Shown here: one piece after another, positions 63,819 to 64,000 of the stretch
How the letters are laid out: each line of letters starts with the position of its first letter
How positions within the stretch are numbered: the stretch's first letter is position 1
Assembly (NCBI RefSeq): GCF_006715285.1
Contig: NZ_VFMX01000001.1
Coordinates: 372,001-436,000, forward strand
DNA: 64,000 bases
From: Arthrobacter sp. SLBN-83
GTDB lineage: Bacteria > Actinomycetota > Actinomycetes > Actinomycetales > Micrococcaceae
Direction: 5' to 3'
The notes under the pieces: generated by a model
What the model saw: the letters and a program-made list of their open reading frames with translations, nothing else
What the model was told of the DNA's origin: nothing
Databases searched by the model: none
Translations under genes and position numbers: made by a program

Positions 63819-64000
63819 ATGACTGAACCCAACAGTGCAAAAGCCACCGAACTGCTGAGCCTTCACCAAGCTCCTGAGATCCTTCAGGTGGTCAACGTCT
63901 GGGATGCCATCACCGCCAAAGTGATTACGGATGTCCCCGGAACCAAAGCCCTCGCGACAGCAAGCCACTCAATCGCGGCAACTCTGGGCTACGAGGATGG
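63819..64000 (+). CDS. Isocitrate lyase/PEP mutase-family protein (3' end cut by window edge)
   Basis: The first 60 residues match the start of PEP mutase-family enzymes: an N-terminal helix, then ILQVVNVWDAITAKVITDVPGTKALATASHSIAATLGYEDG. The conserved N-x-W-D and the ALATASHSIA strand are typical of the 2-methylisocitrate lyase/phosphonopyruvate-hydrolase-like group that cleaves or forms C-C or C-P bonds. The rest lies outside the window. Confidence 0.85.
   Translation, partial: MTEPNSAKATELLSLHQAPEILQVVNVWDAITAKVITDVPGTKALATASHSIAATLGYED

Overview
The window is a GC-rich chromosomal segment that looks like an Arthrobacter/Pseudarthrobacter-type actinobacterium (family Micrococcaceae). The grounds are codon use, an Rpf-LysM resuscitation factor, a DUF222/HNH family gene, glutathione-independent formaldehyde dehydrogenase, an MSMEG_6728-like protein, and three sugar ABC importers without their own ATPase. 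I see no tRNA, rRNA, phage, transposase or CRISPR array. Both ends cut through genes: a MarR regulator on the left and a PEP mutase/isocitrate lyase-family gene on the right.

Region 1 (0-4.5 kb) holds a MarR-MFS pair and small housekeeping-type genes: two cupin/VOC proteins, a GerW-family protein, DUF1801 and SRPBCC proteins.

Region 2 (4.5-16.3 kb) is the main attraction: a sulfoquinovose (sulfo-Embden-Meyerhof-Parnas) catabolic locus. It contains sulfofructose kinase (YihV-like), sulfofructose-1-phosphate aldolase (YihT-like), sulfoquinovose isomerase (YihS-like), a dedicated ABC importer, a GabD-type aldehyde dehydrogenase that fits sulfolactaldehyde oxidation, and a TauE/SafE-type exporter that fits sulfolactate efflux. 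Divergent from these lie a DeoR regulator, a Gfo/Idh/MocA protein (candidate NAD+-dependent sulfoquinovosidase) and a D-2-hydroxyacid dehydrogenase. Two copies of an inverted repeat, TGTTG-N6-CAACA, mark the likely DeoR operators.

Region 3 (16.5-22.2 kb) is mixed: an MFS exporter, a secreted repeat protein, a cupin, a DUF1304 membrane protein, an MscS channel, and an ArsR-SRPBCC fusion whose apparently leaderless promoter sits inside a perfect palindrome.

Region 4 (22.2-33.3 kb) is a complete non-phosphorylative L-fucose pathway. The leftward operon carries a cytoplasmic GH29 fucosidase and an ABC importer. The rightward operon carries L-fuconate dehydratase, mutarotase, lactonase, fucose dehydrogenase, FAH-type hydrolase and keto-deoxyfuconate dehydrogenase, which would give pyruvate and L-lactate. 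A FadR-type GntR regulator lies between them, and ATCAGATG-type sites lie next to the -35 boxes of both operons.

Region 5 (33.3-41.3 kb) has a CorC/CNNM-type protein and then a LacI-regulated alpha-glucoside uptake operon (LacI, SBP, two permeases, GH13) with several LacI-like operators, ending in a small secreted protein.

Region 6 (41.3-64 kb) is chromosomal backbone: a frameshifted dienelactone hydrolase, an MFS pump, a beta-lactamase-fold protein, formaldehyde dehydrogenase, a RecQ helicase ending in a UvrD/PcrA-like Tudor segment, TerC, a very large RecB-like nuclease/helicase with a four-cysteine pattern, acylphosphatase, an unusual winged-helix plus X25 fusion, adenine deaminase, an Rpf with a LysM domain, and a DUF222/HNH gene with deviant composition.
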